Source: Leifsonia sp. Root112D2 (GTDB taxonomy: Bacteria > Actinomycetota > Actinomycetes > Actinomycetales > Microbacteriaceae). From it: a stretch of DNA of 64,000 nt. Each line of letters begins with the position of its first letter. The stretch's first letter is position 1. The notes beneath the pieces were generated by a model. It saw only the letters and a list, made by a program, of their open reading frames with translations, was not told the origin of the DNA and ran no database searches. The stretch spans positions 248,001-312,000 of the forward strand of contig NZ_LMCU01000001.1 in the NCBI RefSeq assembly GCF_001424905.1. Reading direction: 5' to 3'. Positions 7,313-16,348 of this stretch are shown here, piece by piece. The position numbers and the translations under genes are program-made.

Positions 7313-8920
7313 TCAACCTACCGGCTGGCACACCACGTATGGGCCGGTGCGCACGAGAACACGTGAACATGCGGTGTCTATTGTGCGGTCGAACGCCGCC
7401 TGCTGGGCAGCGGTGAGCTGGTAGGTGAAATACACCATCGGCAGCCCTGCGGCACTCGGCGCATCCCTCAGCACGCTGCGCGACCCGGCCAGCACCACCA
7501 GGCTCACCCCGGGCCCCCAGTAGCTCTGCAGCGCGGGCTCGCCCAACTCCGAAACCGCGGATGCCGCTGCCCGCTGCTGCGTCAGCGTCTCGTTCCAGAA
7601 CGGCGTCCACCCCCAGAAGCCGTGCAGCACCGCCTGCGCGCCGATGAGCACCACGAGCAGACCCGTTGTCACCCCGGCCAGAACGCGGCCGCCTGTGCGC
7701 GCACGGTCGGATGCGGGGCTGCGCCACAGCATCCGGATGCCCGCCACAAGCCCCGCTGCCAACACCGGCACGAAGGCGATGAGCGCCGGGCCCGGGTAGC
7801 GAATCCACGCGGGAGTGTGCGCGGAGGCCAGCCACCACGCCATCCACACGAGGAGGGTGATTACCGCGATGCCAAGCGTGAACACCGCTTCTGCCGCCGC
7901 GGGTTTCGAGACGCGCTCGTTCCTCGCGCTCCTCAACCAGCGAAGAGGTTCCGCTGGTTGAGGAGTGAGGAACGAGCGTCTCGAAACCCGCCCGCGCCAC
8001 ACCACGACCACGACGGCAACGGCGAGCACCACGAGCGCCAGCACGGCCCACGCGGGCACGAACCACGAATTGGCCAGGTACCCCACCTTGGCACCGGGCG
8101 AGGTCACCACGTCGGCCTGCCCGCCCGTGCGCACAAAGCGCACGAACTCGTGCGTCTCGGCGAGGTAGCCGCCCCAACCGAGAGTGATCAGCTTCCACAG
8201 CTCCACGAGCACCGTGGGCACGGCCACCGCCACTCCGAACCACACCGCCCGCAGCACGCGCGCACCCCAGTTCCAGCGACCATCAACCCGGGGCTCGCTG
8301 AGCAGCACCGCAACCAGCAGCGCCGGCACCGCCAGCAGTGCGATGAACTTGGTCTGCACGGCCAGGCCGGCCATCAGCCCCGCCCACAGCGGATGCCGCC
8401 GCCACAGATACAACGCGAACACCAGGAACATGGCCGCCGGCAGCTCTCCGAGTATGTCGGTGGGACCTTGCACGGGCGAGGGCATCTGCTTGAGGTTGAG
8501 CGCCAGCGGCAGCGTCATGGCGACCAGCCCGCCCCAGCGCCCCGCGGATGCTCCCGCCAGACCACCCGCAACGCGCCGCCCGAGCAACCACAACCCCACG
8601 AGCAGCGCCGCGTAGAAGAGCAGCATCACGATGCGCCCACCCAGCACCAGGTCGATTCCCGTGGAAAGCATCGCGGTCACCGGCAGCAGCACCGTGGGCC
8701 CGGTGGAGATGCGCGGGTCGAAGAGCAGCTTGTGCCCGCCCGAGAGTATGCCGTCACTGGCATATCCGTGCCCGGCGAGCAGGTTGAGGGCCACCGTGAG
8801 GTTGTACGCCTCGTCTTCCCACAGCCGCGTGTGGAACAGCCCGGGCACCACTATCACCAGCTGGGCTATCACGATCAGCGCCAGTGCGGTGGGAAACAGG
8901 GCGCGGCGCACGAACGTCAT
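7313..8920 (-). CDS. GT-C type membrane glycosyltransferase
   Basis: A 535-residue multi-pass membrane protein. The acidic motif of GT-C/GT39-like polyprenyl-phosphate-sugar-dependent glycosyltransferases is in the first outer loop (HTRLWEDEAYN, about residues 29-39), followed by roughly ten hydrophobic segments and a short C-terminal outer domain. The start is the ATG at 8920, which overlaps the GT2 stop codon (ATGA), so the two are translationally coupled. The pair plus GtrA suggests that GT2 makes a lipid-linked sugar, GtrA flips it, and this enzyme transfers it outside the cell (inference from known three-component systems). Element A is inserted in frame at about residues 311-340, in a cytoplasmic-looking basic loop after a hydrophobic segment. 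Confidence 0.82.
   Translation of the reverse strand: MTFVRRALFPTALALIVIAQLVIVVPGLFHTRLWEDEAYNLTVALNLLAGHGYASDGILSGGHKLLFDPRISTGPTVLLPVTAMLSTGIDLVLGGRIVMLLFYAALLVGLWLLGRRVAGGLAGASAGRWGGLVAMTLPLALNLKQMPSPVQGPTDILGELPAAMFLVFALYLWRRHPLWAGLMAGLAVQTKFIALLAVPALLVAVLLSEPRVDGRWNWGARVLRAVWFGVAVAVPTVLVELWKLITLGWGGYLAETHEFVRFVRTGGQADVVTSPGAKVGYLANSWFVPAWAVLALVVLAVAVVVVVWRGRVSRRSFLTPQPAEPLRWLRSARNERVSKPAAAEAVFTLGIAVITLLVWMAWWLASAHTPAWIRYPGPALIAFVPVLAAGLVAGIRMLWRSPASDRARTGGRVLAGVTTGLLVVLIGAQAVLHGFWGWTPFWNETLTQQRAAASAVSELGEPALQSYWGPGVSLVVLAGSRSVLRDAPSAAGLPMVYFTYQLTAAQQAAFDRTIDTACSRVLVRTGPYVVCQPVG
7901..7989. repeat. Element A inside the GT-C gene, inverted arrangement
   Basis: Here the halves are arranged inside-out (TTTCGAGAC...CTCAACCAG then CTGGTTGAG...GTCTCGAAA), so the GGTTGAG ends meet in the centre. 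It adds the Arg/Ser/Pro-rich segment RSFLTPQPAEPLRW and neighbours without a stop codon. Confidence 0.9.
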
Positions 8921-9693
8921 GTCGATCGGTTGTGCCGCGCATGCCCCGGGCGAAGGCTGTATGTCCACACCTCGGCGGCGGCACGCTTCGAGAAGTCGCG
9001 CAGCTTCTTGGGGGGCAGCCGCGGCGTGCGCGGCGTCTCGCCCCACATGGTTCCGGTGGCGCTGCCACCGCGCCGTTCGATGCTCTCCACCGCCACGTAG
9101 CGCACCCGCAGCCCGAGCCGGCGTTCGGCGAGCGAGAAGTGCACATGCGGCACGAGCGCGTCGGCCGGGCACACCGTGAGCAGCTCGGTGAGCGCCGAGG
9201 GCCGGTACGCGCGCAGCGGCGTGTTCACATCGGGTATTCGGTGGCCGAGTGCCACGGCAACCCCTGCCCCGACGGTGGCGGTGAGCGCCTTGCGAAACCA
9301 GGGGTCCGTACGATGCTGGCGCACCCCGTGCACCACGTCTGCCACCTCGAGCGCACGCACCATGCGCACAAAGTCGCGCCCCAGAAATTGGCCGTCGCCG
9401 TCGACGTGCACGATGGCATCCGGCGCCAGCTCAAGGCCGGCGCGATAGGCGGCGAGCGCTGTGGGCCCGTGGCTGCGATTCACGGCGCTGTTCACGACGT
9501 GAAGCTGGGGCATTGATGTCTGCAGCTCGGCGAGCACCGCCGCCGTGGCATCCGTGGATTTGTCGTTCACGACCACAATGCTGACCCGATCCGCGAGCGG
9601 AGCGACGTACTCAAGAATCTCGCGCAGAAAGGAGGGAAGCCCTTCGGCTTCGTTGTAGGCAGGCATCACCACGGCAAGGTGCTGCAACTGCAA
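8917..9693 (-). CDS. GT2 family glycosyltransferase (polyprenol-phosphate sugar synthase-like)
   Basis: A 258-residue GT-A fold enzyme. It has VVMPAYNEAEG near the N-terminus, VVVNDKSTDAT, and the DXD-type motif VHVDGDGQF for nucleotide-sugar and metal binding, followed by PDVNTPLRAYR. It resembles DPM1/GtrB enzymes that load a sugar on a polyprenyl phosphate, but lacks the C-terminal membrane helices of GtrB. The start is a TTG at 9693, chosen for the AGGAG five bases upstream and because any longer frame runs through the divergent gtrA gene. It begins an operon with the GT-C enzyme (4-bp overlap) and probably ugd. Confidence 0.85.
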   Translation of the reverse strand: MQLQHLAVVMPAYNEAEGLPSFLREILEYVAPLADRVSIVVVNDKSTDATAAVLAELQTSMPQLHVVNSAVNRSHGPTALAAYRAGLELAPDAIVHVDGDGQFLGRDFVRMVRALEVADVVHGVRQHRTDPWFRKALTATVGAGVAVALGHRIPDVNTPLRAYRPSALTELLTVCPADALVPHVHFSLAERRLGLRVRYVAVESIERRGGSATGTMWGETPRTPRLPPKKLRDFSKRAAAEVWTYSLRPGHARHNRST

Positions 9694-9771
9694 AGTCTCT
9701 CCTGAGGGTTGGCCACGGGTGGGCAGGGTTCCGTTGTATCGTAATGCAGTTACCCCTTGAGAAGGCCGCAC

Positions 9772-10203
9772 GTGAAAAAACTGCTGACAGTGGGTGCGAG
9801 ATTCCTCGTCGTCGGGGGGCTCAGCACGCTCATCGAGATCGGCGTCTTCAACCTCTGCTACCTCGTCTTCGGCTGGGACGTCGTTGTGGCCAAGGTCGTG
9901 GCCTCGCTGGTGGCCCTCGTGAACGCCTACTTCGGCAACCGCGAGTGGGCCTTTCGCGATCGCAACCGCCACCGCCGCTGGCTCGAGTTGCTGCTGTTCC
10001 TGGCCGTGAACGGGGTGTGCACCGTGCTCGGCGCCCTCATTCTGTGGGGCGGCACTGAGCTGCTCGGCGAGCCGGGCCCCTTCGTGGTGAACATCATCAA
10101 CCTCTTCAGCATCGGCGTCGTGGTGCTGGTGCGCTTCGTCTTCTACCACTTCGTCGTATTCCGGATGCCCCGCGCCACTCCCGACGCCCCGCCCGTCGAG
10201 TAG
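9772..10203 (+). CDS. GtrA family membrane protein
   Basis: A 143-residue protein with four membrane helices and the GtrA pattern: RFLVVGGLSTLIEIGVF, then NAYFGNREWAFRDR between helices 2 and 3, and RFVFYHFVVFR near the end. GtrA-like proteins are thought to flip polyprenyl-phosphate-linked sugars. It is divergent from the GT2/GT-C/ugd genes, with 78 bp between start codons, consistent with a shared role. The GTG at 9772 is chosen because AGAAGG precedes it by six bases; a TTG at 9757 is the alternative. A fragment of element A starts directly at its stop codon. Confidence 0.85.
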   Translation: MKKLLTVGARFLVVGGLSTLIEIGVFNLCYLVFGWDVVVAKVVASLVALVNAYFGNREWAFRDRNRHRRWLELLLFLAVNGVCTVLGALILWGGTELLGEPGPFVVNIINLFSIGVVVLVRFVFYHFVVFRMPRATPDAPPVE

Positions 10204-10246
10204 CGAGGAACGAGGAACGAGCGTATCGAGACCTCGAAACCCGCAG
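10201..10246. repeat. Fragment related to elements A and C
   Basis: GCGAGGAACGAG occurs twice in overlap, followed by CGTATCGAGACC and CTCGAAACCC. It fills the gap between the convergent gtrA and DUF4012 genes. Confidence 0.6.
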
Positions 10247-10249
10247 CCC

Positions 10250-12094
10250 CTACTTCTTCGCCACCGCACATCCCGGCGAACTCACCGTCGTCGGCGTCGG
10301 CCACACCATCGGCGTCGTGCGCATCTCGAGCGGCCCGAACTTACCCTTGGGCGCGGTCATCGTGTAGGTGAGGGTAATGTTCTCCCCCGGCTTCAACGTG
10401 GTCAGAATGCGATACACCGGCCGGCCGTTGATTGCCCCGCTCGTCTTGAACGTGGCCTCCCCGCCCGTCGACTTCCAGCCCGTGATGGTGCCGCCGTAAG
10501 GTCCATAGACAACGACGTCGGTCGCCACCGTTCCCGGCGTGTAATACGGCCCGGTGATGTAGAGCGGCAGCGTGGGGATGATCTTCGGATCGATCACATT
10601 CGAGAGGGTGACCGTCTCGGTGAACGCCGGCTTGTCCGGGGCCGAACATTGGGTCGAGGTCGCCGACGCCTTGCCCTTGATGTAATAGTCCATCTTCGAC
10701 CCGGTCACATCATTCACGTAGGCGCCGATCACTGTGGCATCGGCATTGCTGGTCGGCAAGGTACCCGCCAGGCGCGTATCTTTCAGCACCCTCGCTTGAC
10801 CCGGATCGGGACTCCAGTACAGCAGGCGCCCCTCGTTCGTCGAACGAACCAGGGCCTTGAGCAACTCGGCCGGGTCGCCCTTGCCCGAGGTCAGCACCTT
10901 AAAGGCGGAGACCGCAGCCTCGGCGAAGAACACATTGGAGTCGGCCCCGACCGGGTATTTGAAGTACGCCTCATTAAGCAAAAGCGACACTGCGTTGTCA
11001 GCCGTGAGGGTGTCACCGGTCGCCATCTTCGCTGGCCCCGTCACCTTCAGCAGGTAGCTCAGCGCTACCGGGTCCATAGAGATAACCCCGTCGAGTTTGG
11101 TGCTGTCTTCTTCGGCGAAATACGCACGCATCAGGCTCACTGCCGTCGGGTAGTCGGGCGTGGAGGTGATGTTCGGAATCCAGCGCCCGATGATGTCGCT
11201 GTAGATGTGCTCGACGGCCGGGTTCAGCGGCTCCACGGGGTACGGGCGCGCATTGTAGAAATTCGAGCTGCTGTACTGCTTCGTGATCGTGATGACCCCG
11301 TCGTTCATCTCAATCACCGCCATGGCGGCGGGGTTACCCCCGAGCGCGCGTACCTCTGAGTTGCCTTGAAACAACATCAGGTAGTGGCGCGGACCAGCGG
11401 CGCCCAGTGCCGGCGCCACGAGCGGCAGAATCTTGGCTGCCTCCTGCACCGGCGGGTCAGCCTTGGCGAGCAGCTGACGCAATTCCGTCACCTTGCTGGA
11501 AAGGATGCCGATGGTCGAGCTTGTGTCGATCGCTTTGGCGGCTTTGTTCGCCTGGCTTACCGCGACCGCAGCCTTCACGACGGCGGGGCTCAGCTTCTCG
11601 ATCGGCTTCAGGTCGATCTTTCCGTTGACGGGCTTCAGCGAGGCAATGCTCACGCCCGTCGCGGCCTTGGCCACCGGCTGCAGCCCGTCTTCAACTAGGT
11701 TGTTCACCACCACCGCAGTCTGCCGAAAGGCCAACAGGTTGGGGCCGATGCCGGGTATCTTCTCTGCGGCACCCCACACCCAGTCGGAGGTCATGTCTTC
11801 GGCCTTCGACGTGTTCTTGTGCAGCCCGTCGTAGGTCTTGCCCAGAGTGCTGGTATCGAAGGAACTCAGGCTGCCCGAAACCGTCTTCACCTGCGCGACC
11901 GCATCTTCGAGCGCGGACTTCGCGATCAGGGCACGTGCGCCGATCCACACCCCGGCGACGACAACAATGATGAGAACGCCAAGCAGCGAGAAGAGAATCG
12001 ATCGACGCAGCGTGTGCTTCTTCTTTGGCGTCGAGTGTCGGCTATCGCGCCTGGAATGCGCGCGCGGCCGCTCTTCAGCGCGTTTTGAGGCCAT
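10250..12094 (-). CDS. DUF4012 membrane-anchored protein, copy 2
   Basis: A 614-residue paralogue of the protein at 3032-4918. It has a basic N-terminus (TPKKKHTLRR), one membrane helix at about 36-56, and an outer DUF4012 domain with RHYLMLFQGNSEVRALGGNPAAM and DPVALSYLLKVTGPAKMATGDTLTADNAV. The function is unknown. The start at 12094 (MASKRAEERP) is preceded by GGGAG nine bases upstream; an upstream in-frame start at 12145 would add 17 residues without support. The two copies frame the first polysaccharide gene group, which suggests paired or alternative roles in glycan export or anchoring (inference). Confidence 0.85.
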   Translation of the reverse strand: MASKRAEERPRAHSRRDSRHSTPKKKHTLRRSILFSLLGVLIIVVVAGVWIGARALIAKSALEDAVAQVKTVSGSLSSFDTSTLGKTYDGLHKNTSKAEDMTSDWVWGAAEKIPGIGPNLLAFRQTAVVVNNLVEDGLQPVAKAATGVSIASLKPVNGKIDLKPIEKLSPAVVKAAVAVSQANKAAKAIDTSSTIGILSSKVTELRQLLAKADPPVQEAAKILPLVAPALGAAGPRHYLMLFQGNSEVRALGGNPAAMAVIEMNDGVITITKQYSSSNFYNARPYPVEPLNPAVEHIYSDIIGRWIPNITSTPDYPTAVSLMRAYFAEEDSTKLDGVISMDPVALSYLLKVTGPAKMATGDTLTADNAVSLLLNEAYFKYPVGADSNVFFAEAAVSAFKVLTSGKGDPAELLKALVRSTNEGRLLYWSPDPGQARVLKDTRLAGTLPTSNADATVIGAYVNDVTGSKMDYYIKGKASATSTQCSAPDKPAFTETVTLSNVIDPKIIPTLPLYITGPYYTPGTVATDVVVYGPYGGTITGWKSTGGEATFKTSGAINGRPVYRILTTLKPGENITLTYTMTAPKGKFGPLEMRTTPMVWPTPTTVSSPGCAVAKK

Positions 12095-12199
12095 AGGGGC
12101 GAACTCCCGAACAAGATCAACTGCCGCGAGCGCTCGCCCCGGCACGCGCTCATCTTAGGATGACGCCCTGAGCGCTCCCCGCAAGCGCCTCGGGATGGC

Positions 12200-13405
12200 T
12201 CAAGACAGCATTAGTTCTTCTCGCTTCTCGTGATATGAATTCCAGCGCTCTGTGGCGAATGCACCGACCCGACGGGCTAAAAGATGACAACGCGACTCGA
12301 CCAGCCAGTAATACGCTGACCCGACCGTGAGAGCCAAACAAGCTCCCACCGCCATCGTAACGAAGAGCGAGCTTCCTTTGAGTAGATAACTCGTGAAGAT
12401 CAGCACGGGCACGTGCGTTAGATAGAGACTGAACGATATCTTCCCAGCGAATTGTAGAGGTCGGATCGTCAGCACACGCTCGAAGACCCTCCACCCAATT
12501 GCAGCGAGCACAATCATGCCGGCCGCAACTGGACAGAGCGCATTGAGGAGCTGCGTCACGAGTGCATATTCTCGCGAGAGCGGACCCGTTAGCCATGAGG
12601 CGATGAGTAACAGCGCGGCGATGATCGTGAACGTCAGCCAAACCACATGGCGCAGCCTTCGCGCGTTCACCACCGCGACAAACCGGCGGAGGTCGGCGAA
12701 CTTCACGGCCATCACTGAACCGACGAAGAACGAGGGAAGAAAATCCCAGGGTTCCGAGCCTTGCCAACGCCCGAACGCAGTAAGAAGCGTGGCTGCGACA
12801 AGTGCGAGAATCCACCAACGCTTCGCGACAATGGCGAGGAGAATAAATACCGGCAGCGCCAGAGAGAACGCCAACTCCCAACTCAGGGACCACAAGGGAT
12901 TGTTAACATGAAACGCCTCCGCACCGTGGGCGAACATGTTCGCCGCAGCAACGAACTGCGAGAGATGGGGTTGCGGCGTGCTGTACGAGGTCAACCAGGT
13001 GACCGCTGGCTGGAACGGCCTTTGCGGAATGAGCAGGATGAGAACGGCCGCGAGCAGTACAGAACCCAGCACTGGCAGCGCCAACCTGAGCACGCGTTGT
13101 GGGTAGTAGCCGATCCAGTTGAAATTTCTTCGCCGTAGCACCGGAAGGGTGAGGACGAGCCCGCTGAGCACGAAGAAGACGATGACGGCTTCGCCCCCTG
13201 CCGTCAACAACTTCAGTGGCGTATAGCTGATCCACCAGACTCCAGATCCGACAGCCGGTGGCATTCCCCCTCGATATGTCGCAGAAAATGCCGGCACCAG
13301 AAGGAACGTGTGGTGCACCAGCACGATGAGGGCAGCCACACCCCTCAGGCCATCAAGGGAACGGAGCCGGTTGGCGGGTTGAGGTAGCGCTTCGGAGTCT
13401 GCCAT
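12200..13405 (-). CDS. Acyltransferase 3 family membrane protein
   Basis: A 401-residue protein with about ten membrane helices and the acyltransferase-3 signature. It has RLRSLDGLRGVAALIVLVHHTF near the N-terminus, where the conserved Arg and His are expected to act, then FVLSGLVLTLPVLRRR and NNPLWSLSWELAFSLALP. Such enzymes O-acylate extracellular polysaccharides or other surface molecules. The start is the ATG at 13405; a GATAAT box lies six bases upstream and no Shine-Dalgarno sequence is seen, so the mRNA is probably leaderless. It is divergent from the secreted beta-helix protein. Confidence 0.88.
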   Translation of the reverse strand: MADSEALPQPANRLRSLDGLRGVAALIVLVHHTFLLVPAFSATYRGGMPPAVGSGVWWISYTPLKLLTAGGEAVIVFFVLSGLVLTLPVLRRRNFNWIGYYPQRVLRLALPVLGSVLLAAVLILLIPQRPFQPAVTWLTSYSTPQPHLSQFVAAANMFAHGAEAFHVNNPLWSLSWELAFSLALPVFILLAIVAKRWWILALVAATLLTAFGRWQGSEPWDFLPSFFVGSVMAVKFADLRRFVAVVNARRLRHVVWLTFTIIAALLLIASWLTGPLSREYALVTQLLNALCPVAAGMIVLAAIGWRVFERVLTIRPLQFAGKISFSLYLTHVPVLIFTSYLLKGSSLFVTMAVGACLALTVGSAYYWLVESRCHLLARRVGAFATERWNSYHEKREELMLS

Positions 13406-13411
13406 CGCGCG

Positions 13412-13417
13412 ATTATC
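13412..13417 (-). promoter_or_regulatory. -10 box of a leaderless promoter (acyltransferase)
   Basis: GATAAT on the minus strand ends six bases before the ATG at 13405, placing the predicted transcription start on the start codon. Confidence 0.5.
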
Positions 13418-13521
13418 GTATCGCTGCCGAGCGGATCGCCCCGCGAAGGCCAAGGCTAATGTCGTAGGATCCGACACGTGCCCCGTTCTGAATTCAAGCC
13501 ACGCCGCGCGCGTTAGCCGCC

Positions 13522-14883
13522 GTGACCCCCTCCGAAAACGGGTCGCCAATTCCTCGTCGAAGTGTGTTGTTGGTCGGCATAGGCGGAATCGCCGTGACTC
13601 TGCTCTCCGCATGCGCACCGGAAAAGAATCGCGGCAGCAAGGCAACGGTCACACCGACACCTCGCCCTTCTGCCACACCTACACCGGACTCGGCGCCAGT
13701 CATGCTCGCGTCGCAACACGGAGTTATCGGAAATGGGATCGTTGACGACTCCCATGCACTCCAGTCGGTGCTCAATACTGCGGCAAAGCTCGGCGCGACG
13801 GTCGTGATCGACGGGGGGCTAAGGGTACGCATCGGCAAGACGATCGCAGTGCCCTCGAACACAAAACTTAACGGTGGCGGATCAACCCTTCTGAACGCCA
13901 CTCCGGGAACCGGTGGGCGAATTCTCACCCTCACCAAGGTTCACGACGTCACCATCGATTACATTAATTTCGACGGTGAGAAGGACACACACGTCACTGC
14001 CACCGAACAGCGGCACAACCTTGTTGTGGCGGGCTCTCGAAACATCACCCTCGACCGAATGCATTCATACAACGCTAAAGGTGATGGTCTCTACATCGGG
14101 GATCAAATCAGCGGCGCGAGCGTGAACGTGAACGTAAGCAATTCTCTCTTTGACGAGAACCATCGTCAGGGCATGTCTGTGACCGGCGTCTCCGGTCTCA
14201 GCGTCACCGACTGCCACTTCGGAACCACAGCTGGAACCGCACCTCAGTCGGGAGCCGACATAGAACCTAATTCTGATGACTCGGTCATGGAAGACATCGT
14301 CTTCCGGAATTGCTCCTTTATGGGCAACCTCGGGTCTGGACTTTTGATCAGCCTTCGCAAGACCCCAACAGCAAAACAAAGCGCCGGTACGTACATCGGC
14401 TGCCAGTTTTCCCAAAACAAGGGTTCGAGCGGCATTGTTTTGGTGAACTCCCGCGATCTGAAGATCCTTGGTGGAGAGATACGGCGCAATGATCGTGACG
14501 GAGTGGCGATTTTCTCGGCGGAGAACACCAGTCTTTCTGACGTTTCGGTAGCTGGAAACGGTCGAGCCGGGGTCTCGACAACCTGGACTTTCTCTGATCT
14601 CACGCTGAAGGGCTGCTCATTCGACGGGAATGGCACTGCTGAGAAGAAGACCTACTTCGCTATCGACTGCGCCCCCGTGAAGGGTAATAAAGCGTCGGGG
14701 TTGCTTGTACAGAATTGCAAATTCAAGGACATGTATGGGGGAATTAGGACCAACGCGGTCACTTCACGCGTGACGCTGACAAACAACGGGTTCTCAGATC
14801 TCAAGATCAACAAGCAACTCGGGGATGACAAGGCCACTCGCGTAGACGTCGGCGGGACTGCCATTCCCGAGCCGAGAGGCTAA
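13522..14883 (+). CDS. Secreted right-handed beta-helix lipoprotein
   Basis: A 453-residue protein. The N-terminus has twin arginines (PRRSVLLVG, residues 11-19) and a lipobox LLSAC ending at Cys31, followed by a Thr/Pro-rich linker. It is therefore predicted to be exported, perhaps by Tat, and lipid-anchored. The rest is a pectate-lyase-superfamily beta-helix: GVIGNGIVDDSHALQSVLN is the usual first rung, followed by repeated N/G-rich turns (NITLDRMHSYNAKGDGLYIG, GIVLVNSRDLKILGG). Such proteins bind, cut or epimerise acidic polysaccharides; catalytic residues cannot be assigned with confidence. The context inside a polysaccharide cluster suggests action on the cell's own glycan (inference). 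The GTG start is unsupported by a clear Shine-Dalgarno sequence. Confidence 0.82.
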   Translation: MTPSENGSPIPRRSVLLVGIGGIAVTLLSACAPEKNRGSKATVTPTPRPSATPTPDSAPVMLASQHGVIGNGIVDDSHALQSVLNTAAKLGATVVIDGGLRVRIGKTIAVPSNTKLNGGGSTLLNATPGTGGRILTLTKVHDVTIDYINFDGEKDTHVTATEQRHNLVVAGSRNITLDRMHSYNAKGDGLYIGDQISGASVNVNVSNSLFDENHRQGMSVTGVSGLSVTDCHFGTTAGTAPQSGADIEPNSDDSVMEDIVFRNCSFMGNLGSGLLISLRKTPTAKQSAGTYIGCQFSQNKGSSGIVLVNSRDLKILGGEIRRNDRDGVAIFSAENTSLSDVSVAGNGRAGVSTTWTFSDLTLKGCSFDGNGTAEKKTYFAIDCAPVKGNKASGLLVQNCKFKDMYGGIRTNAVTSRVTLTNNGFSDLKINKQLGDDKATRVDVGGTAIPEPRG

Positions 14884-15025
14884 CGATATTGTCGGGGCCA
14901 GCGCATTCCGCCAACCACTCAGTGGCGCGCGATATCTGAACCTGCCAGATCTGGGCGTTTGGTTTCGCAAGCAATTCTTGATCGCTCGCTAAGGCTGCCC
15001 GACCGCCCGAGCACGCGGTTGAAGC

Positions 15026-16348
15026 CTAGTCAGACTGTTCGTGGGAGCCCACGACTTCGACATCGCTATGAGTTTGTTCGTACTTGCGCACGAGCCCGAC
15101 GTTGATGGCCATGAGGGCAAGGTAAACGGGCCACATGTTCCCTGGGGCTTGAAGATAGGGATTAATAGAATTCGCAATGAGGAGCGCGGCTGCACCTGAA
15201 GCTGTCACGAGAAGAACCGGGAGCAGATCAGGTCTCCGCCGGATAACTCGAGTGAGGCCGTAAACAGCTATACCGAGCGCCGCAACCATCAAGAGTGCAC
15301 CGATGAGCCCCGTCTGAAAGAGAATCAGATGATACTGAAGCTCAAAGTTCCACGGGCGCTCATGGTTTCGTGAATAGCCCGGGATCGTGGCCCCGAGACC
15401 ATGGCCGAAGATCGGTGAATTGGTCCAGGCTCCGAGAAGTTTGACTGCCTCGATGCTTCGAATTCGATCGTCAAGCGACTGGCCTTGGCCGCTGAAGACG
15501 GTGATGACACGATCAATTGACCTCTGAATACTCGTGTTCCCGGCTAGGTCCAAGAGCACAACCGCGGCAACCGCGGCAACCGCGGCAACCAACGGGGCCC
15601 ATGCTCTCCACAAAGAACGCCTTTCTCGCCTGGTGACGATTCGCCAGATAATCCACGTGACGAGCGGTACTGATATCAGCAGGATCGTGATTGCGGCCCG
15701 CCCTGCGAGAAGTGTCGCGCCGGCAGCGAACACGGCCGCTATCACTGACAATGCTTTGTGAGGGAGTAGGGGTGAATGAGGAAGGATCGCCGCCGTCAAC
15801 CACAGAGGTGCGGCAGCCACCAACGTTGAGAGTCCGTAGAAAGTGATATTTGTGGTGCCGCCCGCGTCGCTGTCGAAGCCAGCGCCGACCTGTTGCTGGA
15901 CAAAATGTGGAATTAGCTGGGGCGTGAATCCCACGGCTCCCGCTACATAGAGAATGATTCCGGCCGAGACCACAATCGTCACGTAGACGGATACTCGAAG
16001 GATCAGTTGTACGAGGCGCTCGTCACCCGCGAGCACCAAAAGCCCATAAATGATTGGCGCAATGATCCAGACAAGCATCCCGTTGAACAGTCCCGGATTT
16101 CCGATGCCAATCACCGTGCCGTACAAGCCCGTAATAAGAGTCAAGGCCAGCACGAGAAGCACGGTTTTTGAGAACCGGCCCCGTACCGACCAAGCCAAGA
16201 GTCCCGACGTGATCGCGAGCACGCCGATCACGGGAATCAGGATCGAATTAAATCCGACCGGACGAATCATGATGTATGCAAGGCAGACACAGATGATCGC
16301 TCGACCAATGGCTTTCCACGAAAGGCCCCAGGGCAGAGAGATACGCAC
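15026..16348 (-). CDS. O-antigen ligase/polymerase family membrane protein
   Basis: A 440-residue protein with about eleven hydrophobic segments. A large external loop lies near residues 295-340 (GQSLDDRIRSIEAVKLL, NSPIFGHGLGATIPGYSRNHE), the usual position and style of the Wzy_C (O-antigen ligase) loop with conserved Arg and His. It is predicted to polymerise or ligate lipid-linked glycan units outside the membrane. A GTG start at 16348 is used. Codon use is a little AT-richer than in flanking housekeeping genes, as is common in polysaccharide loci. A 9-bp tandem repeat (15561-15590) encodes an AVA repeat within one membrane helix. Confidence 0.85.
   Translation of the reverse strand: MRISLPWGLSWKAIGRAIICVCLAYIMIRPVGFNSILIPVIGVLAITSGLLAWSVRGRFSKTVLLVLALTLITGLYGTVIGIGNPGLFNGMLVWIIAPIIYGLLVLAGDERLVQLILRVSVYVTIVVSAGIILYVAGAVGFTPQLIPHFVQQQVGAGFDSDAGGTTNITFYGLSTLVAAAPLWLTAAILPHSPLLPHKALSVIAAVFAAGATLLAGRAAITILLISVPLVTWIIWRIVTRRERRSLWRAWAPLVAAVAAVAAVVLLDLAGNTSIQRSIDRVITVFSGQGQSLDDRIRSIEAVKLLGAWTNSPIFGHGLGATIPGYSRNHERPWNFELQYHLILFQTGLIGALLMVAALGIAVYGLTRVIRRRPDLLPVLLVTASGAAALLIANSINPYLQAPGNMWPVYLALMAINVGLVRKYEQTHSDVEVVGSHEQSD
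15561..15590. repeat. 9-bp tandem repeat in the O-antigen ligase gene
   Basis: ACCGCGGCA is repeated three times plus three further bases, in phase with the reading frame. Copy-number change would add or remove three residues per unit without a frameshift. Confidence 0.8.

Noticed and set aside
9694..10269. N-terminal extension of the GT2 gene by 192 codons
   Set aside because: It would run antisense through gtrA, and the translated part is His/Glu-rich nonsense; a TTG with AGGAG at 9693 explains the start.
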